From assembly GCF_026212465.1 (NCBI RefSeq), contig NC_080047.1:35857488-35921487 (forward strand): a DNA stretch of 64,000 nt. Reading direction: 5' to 3'. The stretch comes from Amaranthus tricolor. Its lineage: Eukaryota > Streptophyta > Magnoliopsida > Caryophyllales > Amaranthaceae. Shown one piece after another: positions 1 to 11,640 of the stretch. Position numbers and translations under genes: made by a program. A model generated the notes under the pieces. That model was not told where the DNA came from and did no database searches. It saw only the letters and a list, made by a program, of their open reading frames with translations. Within the stretch, counting starts at the first letter, position 1. Every line of letters starts with the position of its first letter.

Positions 1-560
1 CCCCATTCCTTTCATTCGCTCATCATTTTTCATCTTCCTACTACATCTATATCCCTTTTTTGGTTATGTAAGTTGGTTTGGTTGATGATTTGCATTGGTT
101 AAATAAGCTTAACACACTTGGCATATATTCTCTTGATGTTATCATTGTTCATATTTTTGGTCACCAATTATATATTCAAACATGGTGACGTGATTGTAGT
201 TCTCCTTTTTACGTTTTGTTTCTTGATTGAACACAAACATGATGAATATCTTGAAGGTAATCCCAAGCCCAATCAAGGATCGCATTGTTTTTCTTAGTGC
301 GATTTGCTACCCTTTAATGACCGTTAAGAAGTTAGTGTATCGCCATAAAAGTCGTCATGAATGAATTAACTCTACCTCCTGTTTATCATGGATTGTTAAC
401 CCCTTTTTTATTTTGCATATCTTTTTGTTATTATTTTCAACAATCCCTTTTTATCCGACTAATACGCAAAGAAATTTGCATACCTTTGCTCCTTGTGTTC
501 GACCCGTATGTGCTAAAAACCATGCACGCGGTAACTCACATGTTGAAATAAATTTGTGCG
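1..560. other. Intergenic, no gene seen
   Basis: A+T-rich DNA. The longest open frame (357-551) is 64 codons with no recognisable domain. Since a Copia integrase scrap follows directly at 564, some of this stretch may be decayed retrotransposon, but I could not read Copia coding sequence in it. Confidence 0.5.
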
Positions 561-563
561 AAC

Positions 564-728
564 AATATTCTAGTAGTTGTTGATGATTTCTCATAATATA
601 CTTGGATTGCTTTCTTGCATGAAAAATCATAAGCCCTGTTAGAATTCTCTAAGATGTGGAAAGAGTTACAATCTTCAAATAATGAACTTTTAGTATTTGT
701 TAGAATTGATAAGGAAGAGAGTATGATC
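564..728 (+). pseudogene. Copia integrase core fragment
   Basis: Read from position 564 on the plus strand, the frame gives NILVVVDDFS, a stop, YTWIAFLHEKS, a stop, then ALLEFSKMWKELQSSNNELL. This matches the start of the Copia integrase catalytic core, where VVVDDFSRYTW carries the first catalytic aspartate region and is followed by the FLHEKSEAF helix. Two in-frame stops and the loss of everything on either side show that it is a dead scrap of about 55 codons. It ends exactly where the LTR-like block at 729 begins, so that block may have inserted here or a deletion may have joined the two. The integrase origin is clear from the motif; the lineage within Copia is not. Confidence 0.6.
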
Positions 729-1211
729 TGTTGGACCAAAGTCCAATGTTGGGCTTATATGTAAATATTTATATGTCATTATAATTAATTAAAACTATCT
801 TTATGCCCTTTTGAAGTGATCTAACTAAAGGTAAAGGATTTGGGCTTAAATGTATCAATAGATTGTGGGCCTTAAATGTGTACATACTCGTTTTATGACT
901 GGGTTCTATGATGGGTCAAATATTAGTCACAAGTTATTATATATAGAGAGCAGTTATGGTCTCTAGGATATACATATTTTCTTTTCTCCTACCATCCCAT
1001 TATCAGAGAGAATTAAGAGTGATAACATTAAGGGTCGTCACTTTAGAAAATACGTGTTAATCTAGAAGATCTAATCACTTCTGTTTCCAAGATTATCTCT
1101 TGCGCCATGGAATCAGGTATTCTTCAGCTTTGTCCTTTTATTTTGTTCTTCTAATTCAACATAATCGATCCTGTTTGTCAGCAATAGTTTTCAACATATT
1201 TTGTCCCTACA
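729..1211 (+). mobile_element. LTR-like block (5-prime LTR remnant)
   Basis: The block starts TGTTGGACC and ends CCCTACA. It has a TATA-like stretch (TTATATATAGAGAGC) around 936-950 and a downstream pyrimidine-rich leader-like part, and is followed at once by AGTGGTATA, an eroded version of the tRNA-Met primer site TGGTATCAGAGC. Three spaced copies of a GGGCTTAAATGT-like motif lie in its first half. No partner LTR and no target duplication were found, so it is either a solo LTR or the start of a truncated element. The 5-prime LTR reading is inference from its ends and the primer-site remnant. Confidence 0.42.
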
Positions 1212-4200
1212 AGTGGTATACAATTGGCATATGAGTAGAGTTGATCTCTATCACATATATATCTTTAAAATAAACACAGGGGCAAATCCAGTTGTAGGTC
1301 ATTGATGTCAATTGACATCACTTAAATTTTGGAAAAAAAAACTAGTAATAATAGAGTGCTACTAGATGAGTTGGTTGAAGGTAAGTATTCTACACTAGAT
1401 ATAGTGGTTTTAGCCCTAATCCTTTTGCTATAATTTAAATTTTTAAAGATTTAGGTAAAAAGCAAATCACATTTCAAATACCTATTTTCCTATCATATTG
1501 CCATAATTTTGAGTTGAATCGGTGAATTTAATGGCGAATTCGTGCTCTTCGCATCAGATAATGTGTGTAAACTATAGATTTAAAGAAGAAGGTGTGCGGT
1601 GTGGGGAAAGAAAAAAGGAAAGAGATATTTCATATACCTTAAACTTTATAGGGCTTTTAAAAAAAATGGTCTTCTTTTTGGGTCATTATATACAGGCCTT
1701 ATAAATCGGACCTTTACCTCTAACTTTAGTTTTTACTAGTCTTTCTAGTAATACTAACCATTTAAATTATTATTATTTTTGTTATTGATATTATTCAAAC
1801 TAAATGATGACATAATTAGATGGTGGTGAATTAGAGGTGTTTTAACGGTATTTTTGTATTTTTAAAATTTGTCAAATGATGACATAAATGCGCGGATTTT
1901 ACCTCATAAAATCTCGACACGCAAGAACCATTGTTGTATGTCTTAATCAAACGTCAAATGTAATTTTTTTATTATCGACATCACTTGTTTTTTTTCATGG
2001 ATTGATATTTACATTTTAATATGTTTATTATTAATTATACCATATTATAAAAACTTAATACTCGCATTATAATGTAGGAATAGCCTCAATCATGTAGATA
2101 TGAAATCCACCATATGGTTCAGGGTTGAGCCTTGCTATTGTCCATAATTTATTGATCGATCTTGTGCACTAAGATATGTTTGCATTAGTCTGTCTCAAAT
2201 CCGACTGTATTAAATTGTAATTTTGTGAGTAGTGGGTTGCTAGAAAATGAACGCTACTTTTTTCCTTTCGAGATTTGTGATCGTACATTTTATTGGAAAA
2301 TATTAAAAATAAATAATACTATCTTCGCATGGTCCAATATGGCAATATTAAAAATCTTTTATTCTTGCTTGAGAATTTAAATTTTACCTATTTTACTTTA
2401 TTTTAGATAAATTTCACTTCCTGTATAATAATTTGTTTTAAAGTTAAAATTATTTCAATAGAGATGGTCTTATTATAAAATCGTTTTATTTAAGAATTTC
2501 ATCTATAGTTTATACGTGATAAATTCTTGAGACAGAAGCCACAATCTTATTTATATTTGAGTTTTATCTATGATTTATTTTTTATAAAAAGTGATTTACA
2601 ATAAATTAACTAGTAAACTACAATAGAAACGTAAAGTAATTTAAATCTTAAACTAAATAGTATATATAATGATAAGAATGAATAAATTTAATATAAAACC
2701 AAATAAAAAATACATGAGCAAAAACAAATTAGGAAAAAATCAACATAATTATAATTTGAATAAATATGCTAGTCGTTTTTATTATCAAAATAAGAGACAT
2801 TGAATTATTTTTTTTTTCTATATTCGTAACGTATAGTAATACACTGCAAAAGATAATATATTTTAATTTTCAGTAGTATAATGCATAATTGTTTAGTAAT
2901 ACCATAATATATTAGATTTATCTATAATTATTATTAAAACAAAACACTATTGACATAATCACTTTTTAAAATTACTTTCATATCACAGCCTCAACAAAAA
3001 ATTTTCCTCCAAAACTCAATAATGATGTCATTGTTATAATGATTAGTATTTATATCTCTTTGACTTTATTACTTTTTAACTATGTCATTGCCATTAACTA
3101 AAGTTTCACAATCATATGGGGCATCATACAAAATATGATACAAATCATATAATGTATGTAATGTTTACAATTATTTAGAGTGAAATTAAATATAATTATA
3201 ATATAAAATTTATTTCTTAAAATTTTAATTTCTTATTTATATAAATATGTCAAAAAATTTAATAAAATCCTACATTCCATCTAGTATATAAAACATAAAA
3301 TAGATGATAGGTCCTATAATGCACTATAATCTAAGCGTTTTTTGATTATATATTGCATTATAATATAACATATATATTTTGAAAATGGGTGATCAATATA
3401 AAAACCAAGTGGATTTATTGGCCACATAAAATGCAAGCATAATTTATAGGATTAAATTTTTTATCATGAATTTGAAATATTTGGATATAAAAAATGGATT
3501 AAGATTTTTTTTGAATAGAAAGTAGATTTCTAGATCGAATTTTAACTTTAAGCACATCTCTATTTATTAGTACAAATATATTATTTTTATAATCAAAATC
3601 TTAACAAAAAGAAAATTAAACAATTGATAAAATGGAGTATAATTTATTTAAATACTAAAACATAATTTATAAAAAAATTATTTATTTTTAGTGGATCCGG
3701 AGTGAGACAGCTAAGACATTAACAAAAAAAAAAATTTTAATGTTTTTTTAATTTAAGAATTACTCCTTCCGTTCATTTTTGTTCTTCTCATTTACTTTTT
3801 GCACAATTTTCAAAGTAAATTTTGAGCCTTAATATCTTTAAATACGCATCATAAAATTACAAAAAATATATAATAAAAAAGTATACATTAAGAAGAATCT
3901 AACGAAAATCTTACATGAATATATTTTATAATCTATATATGTGTTAAAAATCTTAAATAAATTTCCCTCTCTAAAATAAAATATTTTAAACGGAAATAAT
4001 AAAAAACCGATAGAGTAGTAGTTAATTGCCATCAAATTATAGTGGTTTTTAATTATTTACTCGCGTGCAAACTTTTTATTTTGCAACTTACAACGTACAG
4101 CAATAAATTTTAAAAGCCAACATTTTTACTGTCAAGTCAACCTTACATTTTTCCTCGAATTCTCTGTTAATTACTACTTTTTAATTGTTAGGTTAATTAC

Positions 4201-4617
4201 ACTTAAAAACTTAGCTTTTATAGCTTTTTATCTATTTTGACCAAATGAATATAACTTTCCAACCAAATATTTTGTACCCAAATCAATCCAATTATCTCTA
4301 TTGTTGTTGCCATCCAACATCTTTTTTAATTCCTCCATAAACTTCATTCCTTTTTTTTTCTTCATTTGGTTGCCATCAAACTAAATATTTTGACTAATTC
4401 AATGTTAGAAGCTAGACATTTCTCATTAATATATTCAACTAAATATTTTGAGTAATTTTATGCTTTAGACTACTGATTTCCTCTTCACTTATAATTTGGT
4501 GTTCTTGCTCTATGGCTTTTGCTCGTTCTATTATTATTATTGTTATTTTCTTTTTTAATTGTTATTTTTACTTTATTTTATTTGTATTTGCATTGTATTA
4601 CCTTCATTTTATGTTTA
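1212..4617. other. A+T-rich intergenic DNA
   Basis: No gene. Two decayed repeat ends are visible: CACAGGGGCAAATCCAG near 1277 resembles the start of hAT-type short elements, and CTCCTTCCGTTC near 3764 resembles a Stowaway MITE end, with no convincing partner end for either. Small open frames at 1522-1704 and 3838-4035 have no domain and unbiased A+T-rich composition. Confidence 0.5.
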
Positions 4618-4832
4618 AGGGTCACGCTTGAATGATACGATGCATGCATGGGAGTTACCTTTAGCCTCACTCGGCCTTAGACGTTGCAAAAACCCCTCTT
4701 ATTCTTTCTCAAGTCGGGTTCTCTTGACTGCGCTCTCCTTTATAGGTATGAGTTGCCGCCGTCCTTCCCTCTCCAGATCCTGACCATAATTTTCTATGAT
4801 CAGGATACACTGGGTATGATGATGATGATATT
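4618..4832 (+). repeat. SINE-like repeat with TGA-rich tail
   Basis: This block is richer in G+C than its surroundings, begins near AGGGTCACGCTTGAATG and ends in GGTATGATGATGATGATA, a short trinucleotide tail of the kind seen at SINE 3-prime ends. Its last 95 bases (from TTTATAGGTATGAGTTGC) match the reverse complement of 33183-33275, so it belongs to a dispersed family. I see no clean polymerase III A and B boxes and no certain target duplication. The SINE label is inference from size, tail and dispersal. Confidence 0.5.
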
Positions 4833-5015
4833 CAACTAAAAAGAATAGAAGAGATGAAACATCATGGGTATGTATTATCATATCATAGTACATATCATTC
4901 TAATTTGAAAACATAATCGCTCACAAAGACACCAAGCATAATTGTTGATCAAAATACATAATCATAATTGTTCAATGAAAATATATATCCACTGAAGCTT
5001 GCTTTGCATTGAAAG

Positions 5016-5161
5016 TGTAGGATAATTTGATTCTTGATTCATTCATTCAATGTAAGATGAATATATATACAAATGTATCAAACTCTAAAGTACAATACAA
5101 TGACCTGAATACGCTCACATCACATTTCTAAACCTTTGGACCATATAACACACCTAATACA
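5016..5161 (-). repeat. 3-prime LTR of the Copia remnant
   Basis: On the plus strand it reads TGTAGGATAATTTG to CACCTAATACA, giving the TG/CA ends of an LTR of about 146 bp. The adjacent CCCCCTCAATCGAAG is, in element orientation, a purine-rich tract placed exactly where the plus-strand primer should lie. Confidence 0.6.
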
Positions 5162-5176
5162 CCCCCTCAATCGAAG

Positions 5177-6230
5177 TGGGAGGTGATTGGACACTGAGAC
5201 AAGATTTTTAATACGACGTGGGGCATGTATAACATTTTTTAACATGAGGAGGATGGAGAGGAGAAAGAATAGAATCACCATAACCAAGAACGGAAATTTG
5301 ATCACCACTCCCAACAATTATAGAATTATGATTACTCATATTAAAATACAGATAAAGAGTACCTAACAAATGAGTCATGTTATAGTAGCACCAGTATCCA
5401 TATACCATGAGATGGAGCAACACCCGAGTGACTTGAGTGACAAACGACTGTGGTTGTGGCCCAAGAATGCCAGCAGGAGGCGGTTGAGATGATCTAGGCC
5501 ACTGAGAAGGTCCGGTGGGATATGGACACGGAGGGGGATAGTACCATTGAGACCATTGAGACCATTGCTGCTCTGTGGGAGACCAAGAAACCGGTCCGGT
5601 AGTATTACGAACATGACTGCAGGTATCCCATGAAGCAGGTCCAGTAATTTGTCGTGTGGGGTTGCGGGTATTAAAAGACCCTCTGTGTTTGCCATTACTC
5701 TTGCCACGAAGACCACCCCGACGACCACAACCACGTTGAGAAGACTGTTGAGATCCACGATTAGAACCAAAAACACCATCTTCAACAAAATTTTGAGACG
5801 AAACCAATGTCGTAGCTTCAACGTATGCCTCACGAGAATCTTGGTGATTGCGCCTTGTTTCATGGATAATCAATCGAGACTGGGCTTGATAAAAAGATGG
5901 AAGGGGATCCAATTGTTCAAGATAAGTGGTGACTTCATTAAATTCATGTGTAAGACCTTTAATGAGTTGTAAAACTAACCGATTATCCGATACTTTGGAC
6001 TCAACATTAGCAAGTTGATCCGCTGAATTCTTAAGATGAAGACAATATGAATTCACATCGGTAAAGTTTGCATATCAGCATGGGAAAATTGATCTTCAAG
6101 ATAAATTGCCCAGGTTACCTTGTTATCTTGAAAAATATAAAGAATCTTTACCCACGTTGTTTGAGTTGTATCACCCGGTGAAATGACAGTATGCATGAGA
6201 TCACGGGCGTCCCATAAATCAATTCTAGCC
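5177..6230 (-). pseudogene. Copia gag (UBN2) and protease start
   Basis: The frame 5208-6056 reads LVLQLIKGLTHEFNEVTTYL and SFYQAQSRLIIHE, typical of the UBN2 gag family, followed by a Gly/Arg-rich tract (RGCGRRGGLRGK) and a Pro/Trp/Gln-rich linker that replaces a zinc knuckle. Gag homology continues upstream of the first methionine to about 6230 (WDARDLMHTVISPGD), so that methionine is not the real start. The protease motif YMDTGATIT appears in another frame (5375-5863), then the first frame resumes with NSIIVGSGDQISVLGYG. At least two frameshifts thus separate gag from protease. The catalytic Asp-Thr-Gly is intact but the protein cannot be made. Confidence 0.72.
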
Positions 6231-7120
6231 TAATTAAATATCAAATGATTTTACTCTGAGAGAATCTTTCATGGGATCTTGAAAAGGTGTAGGAGATCAA
6301 TAGAATGTTCAAGAGATTTTGCATGGAGCTCATTGATTGGCTGATTCTAACTTTACAGCTGTCTTTTTGTCATTGAGTGTTGAAAGTAGTAGTATAGTAT
6401 GAGGTAGGTAGTGTGTCTTGGCTTATACAAGTATAGCAGCTCTTATCACATGATTACAATTGTCATTGGACATGTCATCATGACCGTTGTAACCTTCGCA
6501 GGATGTAAATACCTTTGCTTTTATCTGTCTTCCTGCCAATTGTAGCCTGCCACTATTGGAGGTTTAATGACCCTGAGGACTTTGGTCTTATTGGTCCAAC
6601 CTTCAGTAAGATTATAGTGTCTTTCTTAAGGAGAGTTGAGACCTTTGAGGAAATCTTCATCAATTCTTCCTTCTTCTCGGGGGAGCAGCAAGGTGTATAT
6701 CTCTCACGTGCATTAGGAAAGAATGATAAGACTGATAGAGGACTCCTAAAATGAAAATGAAAATGAAAAGTCGATCAATTTACAGTACATAGTCTAATTT
6801 TTTACATTAATAAGATTTTTTGGTTTCTCATTTTAGGTTTTTTTCCGGATCAACCTTTAACATGGACAACATGTGTTTTTTGACTATGTTTCATACTTTA
6901 AGTTTGAGTTATGTACATAGAATACTAATTATTAGGAAAGAGTTAAGTGTGTTAACCAAAAACTTTATTCGAAATTAACCTTTTCAATTAAAAATTATTA
7001 CATAATTTTCAGGTTTATAAATTTTGACCATATTTATGTCTAATTCATTTAATTAATAGATCAAATTAATTAAGTTATTTCTTAAATTGAATTTATAAAC
7101 TCAACTCAAACCCATATACT
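6231..7120. other. Intergenic, no recognised gene
   Basis: The stretch 6300-6760 is less A+T-rich than its surroundings and contains an open frame of 79 codons (6515-6754) with no domain I recognise. It could be leader or LTR sequence of the neighbouring Copia remnant, but I found no LTR ends. The rest is plain A+T-rich DNA. Confidence 0.4.
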
Positions 7121-7364
7121 ACCTTCGCTTCATATTATTTGCCGCAAATCAACTATTGCACTATTCATTATTATATGTACGAGAAAAAAAATATAGTCAT
7201 GTGGGATCTTGTTTTATTCGTCTCGTTGCATATTTTTATAGATCAATTTTTTTGTAATTTTTAGTTATGCATAACTCCTGACATAAACGATCTAACAAAC
7301 GCATTAAATTACTCAAAAATGTGTTTAGTGTTAACTTTTTTGAAACAGAGGAAATATAAGATTG
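7121..7364. mobile_element. Stowaway-like MITE, decayed
   Basis: The left end reads TACCTTCGCTTCATATTATTTGC and the right end GAAACAGAGGAAATATA, an imperfect inverted pair that resembles Stowaway ends (CTCCCTCCGTYYC) next to a TA target. The interior shares a GTGGGATCTTGTTTTATTCGTC-like segment with the block at 30586-30850, so they belong to one family. No coding capacity. Confidence 0.4.
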
Positions 7365-7947
7365 TCTTAGCAAATCAGGTCGTGCCAAGTTTAACATGGA
7401 ATACGTGATACACGTTGTCGTAACAAAATAAAAAATACCGGTTAGAGTAATATGTCAGAAAAGAAGAGCAGAACAAGATATTGTCAAGAATAGCGTAAAT
7501 GAGATCAGATGATCAGTATATGATGTAAGAAGGTGGGACGGCTGAAATTAAGACTACATTCTGTGTCAAACTCATCCTGCTCGGTTGCTCTGCCCACTAT
7601 TTATCCGCGTCGTAGCTTCCTACTTCCTATCTTATTACTCTACAGTTACCACGTTGGACTCGCTAGATTTTTTGTTATGATATGACTTTTTCTCGTATAC
7701 AAGAGGTATATACAATCCGATTTGATATGTTTTGATGCTAAAATCAAACCAAACTAAAAACATTGATTGGAAGTTTTTTAGATCGGACCGAATCAAATCA
7801 CTTTACAATGATTTTTATTTTTATATTTTATTCAAATTAATATATGTGTTTATGCAAATATTTGACACTTACAATCACCAAATATAATAGATTTTAATTA
7901 GTTGATTGCATCCACATCATTTAAGTATATATTACAATATAAAAATA

Positions 7948-8407
7948 AGGGATATTCTATATGTTAAGCACCAATTATTGCAAAAGGCGAGTGATAGCAA
8001 TTTTTAAATTTTTTTTCCACAAAATAGCACTCAACTCTTGGAAAATTAACTGCAGTAACATTATGGAGGTAAAAAGTTTAATTTTCGTTAAGTTTTGGTA
8101 AAAGTCATAAATGCCCCTAATAAATCCCAATTGTAAAGCCCAACTTAACGGAAATTAAAACTTAACGCAAATGTTACTGTAGTTAATTTTCCAAAAGTTA
8201 AGTGCTATTTTGTGGGAAAAAAATTTGGGATTTATTAGGGGCATTTATGACTTTTACCAAATCTTAACAGAAACTAAACGTTTTTACCTCCATAATGTTA
8301 CTGTATTTAATTTTCAAAGAGTTGAGTGCTTTTTTATGAAAAATTTTTTAAGAATTACTACCACTTGCCTTTTGCCATAGTTGGTGCTTACCATATAGAA
8401 TATCCCT
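7948..8407. mobile_element. Foldback MITE with 7-bp target duplication
   Basis: The ends AGGGATATTCTATATG and CATATAGAATATCCCT are perfect 16-bp inverted repeats. AAAAATA stands directly outside both ends (7941-7947 and 8408-8414), a 7-bp target duplication. Inside, two further inverted pairs, including CCTCCATAATGTTACTG-type and GGGCATTTATGACTTTTACC-type segments, make most of the 460 bp able to fold on itself. There is no coding capacity. Duplication length and long inverted arms do not fit Stowaway (TA) or Harbinger (TWA). A Mutator-like or hAT-like origin is possible but not decided by the sequence. Confidence 0.75.
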
Positions 8408-8824
8408 AAAAATAAACACATCTCAAAATATCTAGTTGGAAACCTTTGTTTTAAATTATGGTTTTCGTTCATAGTACGATTTGCGGTTTGGTCTAGTCTA
8501 AAAAATCAAAAATCGCGATCAGACTGGAAAGCATAATTATTTTGTTAAAAAAACAGGCAGACTGTAGACCAGACCAAATATTAAAATAATAGTTTGGTCC
8601 ATTTTGATTTACAGACTTTGTTCAGCCCTAGTCACTACGAAGCTAATACTTTCCTACTTTCCTATTTTCTTGTCATTTTGCAATAATTGTTTTTTACAAT
8701 GTTTATTATTCGGTTTTAATTTATATTTTGTTTTTGATTTATAAATTAAAATATAGTTATGTGGTATCTTTTTGATTTGACTTAGTGAAATAATTATTAA
8801 TATTAACTTTTTATAATTTTTTTA

Positions 8825-8932
8825 GAAAATTTGCTCAAAATAATTCCAAATATCAGTCATTGGCCGAAAATAATTTCAACTATCACTTATTTTTTAATAA
8901 TCTCAACTATGACTACAGTTTGTTCATAGCAT
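8825..8932 (+). repeat. Left long terminal inverted repeat
   Basis: The repeat contains three spaced ATAATyyCAACTATCACT-like segments and ends near TTTGTTCATAGCA. It pairs with 21326-21434. Confidence 0.6.
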
Positions 8933-9084
8933 GTGAACCATATTGGGATGGTTCAAGGATGACTATTATAAGAAGCAAGGATGCAAAGCAAGGCAATGAG
9001 TCATATTTAAGTAATGATACAGATTCAGCAACAAAAGAGGAAGAACAGAAGCTCAAAGCAACAGTACAGCAGCCTCTGATCAAA

Positions 9085-9345
9085 CACTAGTGGAAAAAAC
9101 ATCATTTGCTGCGGTTTTTTGCCATTATTTGCTGCGGTTTTGGGCCCAGCAATTGTGATAGCAGCAAATGTCGTACTTTAATTGCTGCGGTTCAAATCCG
9201 CAGCAAATATGGGACTTATTTGCTGCGGTCATTGGCAAAAACCGCAGCAAATAAAGAGTGTTATTTGCTGCGGTCATGGGCTAAAATCGCAGCAAATAAC
9301 ACTCTTTATTTGCTGCGGTCATGGGCAAAAACCGCAGCAACTACC
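9085..9345 (+). repeat. Left CACTA terminus and subterminal hairpin repeats
   Basis: After the 13-bp terminal repeat come about nine GCTGCGG or CCGCAGC units, often paired as TTTGCTGCGG and CCGCAGCAAA around 10-15 bases, so each pair can form a hairpin. The translations of the overlapping open frames (9106-9489, 9182-9391) merely repeat this motif (LLRSWAKTAA) and are not genes. Confidence 0.75.
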
Positions 9346-9500
9346 TCTTTTTTTTTTCTTTTTCTGTTTTATCTTTATAATAATGCAATAATAATACAAT
9401 GTAATAACAGTGATAAATCCAATGATAATCACATTAATCAACATTATAATAATGCAATAGTAATACTAAACTCTCGCTCGTATATATAATATAATATTAC

Positions 9501-9684
<184 letters not shown>

Positions 9685-10041
9685 TAAAGTATAAAAAATA
9701 ATCTACTATAATTACAATTTATCAAGGACAAATATTAGCAAGATGCACGGCAATCTTGTCTTTTAATTCGCGCATCTCTTCACTTCTCAAAGGGCGTGTT
9801 TCCCTCGGAATGTCGTTTAAAACCTATATATAATATTAAAATAAAAGATTAATATTAACATTAGATTTTACCAATAATATATTTAATTAAGAACGTAACA
9901 AATACTTACGGCATCTATATTTTCGACTCCAAAGTCCTTCACGGAATTTATAATATCGTCCATAAACTTCAGCGCGTAGTAGCCGCAGTCAACGGAAGAA
10001 GAAGGTTGTTGAAAGCACTAAGAGAAAATAGATGTTAGTGT

Positions 10042-11640
10042 CAAAAACGGTTAAAAACACATAAAATCGCAACTTAACACGTAAATTCTAGAATATGACT
10101 ATGATTTTAAATTCTAACAACTTCTACACAATAATATATACCAAATAGTGTTGTGTGCCAAGTTTCGTGCAAAACAAACAAAGTTTGAGCTACTTTACGC
10201 GCGAAATTGACAAAAACGCTTAAAAACCCTTAAAATCGCAACTTAACACCTAATTTCTATCATATGACTATTATTTTCAATTATAACCATTTCAAAACAA
10301 TAATATATGCCAAATAGTGTTGTGTGCCAAGTTTTGTGCATAACAAACCATGTTTGACCTACTTTACGCGCGAAATTGACAAAAACGCTTAAAAACCCTT
10401 AAAATCGCAACTTAACTTCTAATTTTTAGCATATGACTATTATTTTCAATTCTAACCATTTCAACACAATAATATATGCCAAATAGTGTTGTGTGCCAAG
10501 TTTCGTGCATAACAAACCATGTTTGACCTACTTTACGCGCGAAATTGACAAAAACGCTTAAAAACCCTTAAAATCGCAACTTAACTTCTAATTTCTAGCA
10601 TATGACTATTATTTTCAATTCTAAACATTTCAAAACAATAATATATGCCAAATAGTGTTGTGTGCCAAGTTTCGTGCATAACAAACCATGTTTGACCTAC
10701 TTTACGCGCGAAATTGACAAAAACGCTTAAAAACCCTTAAAATCGCAACTTAACTTCTAATTTCTAGCATATGACAATTATTTTCAATTCTAACCATTTC
10801 AACACAATAATATATGCCAAATAGTGTTGTGTGCCAAGTTTCGTGCATAACAAACCATGTTTGACCTACTTTACGCGCGAAATTGACACAGAAGCAAACT
10901 AGTGACCAGACCACCTTGCACGACACGTGGAGACCAAACCTATGCATCCAGGACCTAGGCTAAAGTGGAAATGGAATCTTGGTACTTGGATCTAGCTATC
11001 AAGGTCCTAAAACCATTCTAACAATCCCCGTGGACTCCTAGAAGCTGAGCTGAAGGAGGTCTGCTCGACAGTTTGCTAGATCAGAATTTTGTTTAAGTGT
11101 TTTTGGTTGTTTCGTGTTCTTTTCATGATCATTTGCAGTTTTTGACTGTGTCATTAATCAAAGCTTATGCACAACATTAATCCTTGCATAACCAAGGCCT
11201 TAATCAGCCCCGGTTTCGCATCAAAACCAAGTTTGAGTACTTTACGCGCGAAATTGACAAAAACGTTTAAAAACCCTTAAAATCGCAACTTAACTTCTAA
11301 TTTCTATCATATGACTATTATTTTCAATTCTAACCATTTCAACACAATAATATATGCCAAATAGTGTTGTGTGCCAAGTTTCGTGCATAACAAACCATGT
11401 TTGACCTACTTTACGCGCAAAATTGACAAAAACGCTTAAAAACACTTAAAATCGCAACTTAACACCTAATTTCTAGCATATGAATATTATTTTCAATTCT
11501 AACCATTTCAACACAATAATATATGCCAAATAGTGTTGTGTGCCAAGTTTCGTGCATAACAAACCATGTTTGACCTACGTTACGCGCGAAATTGACAAAA
11601 ACGCTTAAAAACCCTTAAAATCGCAACTTAAAATCGAATT
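10042..11640 (+). repeat. 169-bp tandem repeat array, interrupted
   Basis: The marker GACAAAAACGCTTAAAAACC recurs near 10042, 10210, 10380, 10549, 10718, then 11258, 11427 and 11596, a period of 168-170 bp. Each unit also contains CCAAATAGTGTTGTGTGCC and TTTACGCGCGAAATTGAC. Inner units are nearly identical and the outer ones more diverged, as expected for unequal exchange. A ~340-bp foreign segment breaks the array after the fifth unit. Tandem arrays inside CACTA elements are known, but I do not recognise this unit. Confidence 0.85.
10888..11225 (+). repeat. Insert in the tandem array, related to 19455-20050
   Basis: Between two copies of ACTTTACGCGCGAAATTGAC lies a segment with GACCAG, ACCTTGCACG, AATGGAATCT, ACTTGGA and GAGCTGAAGG in the same order as in the ~200-bp modules at 19464-20050 outside the CACTA element. 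It carries no coding sequence. Confidence 0.6.

Larger units (their letters stand above)
5016..6230 (-). mobile_element. Copia retrotransposon remnant, internally deleted
   Basis: Reading on the minus strand, the order is gag, protease start, polypurine tract, LTR. The LTR is 5016-5161 and the polypurine tract lies at 5162-5176. Gag is missing its N-terminus at about 6230, where homology stops. Integrase, reverse transcriptase and RNase H are entirely absent: the protease-region sequence LKNVIHAPRRIKNLVSV runs straight into sequence matching the extreme 3-prime end of Copia elements just before the LTR. Its LTR begins TGTATTAG in element orientation, as does that of the 48350-52500 element, which suggests related lineages. 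No 5-prime LTR was found. Confidence 0.7.

Noticed and set aside
10042..11640. CRISPR-like regular repeats
   Set aside because: The whole 169-bp unit repeats; there are no unique spacers, and the genome is eukaryotic.
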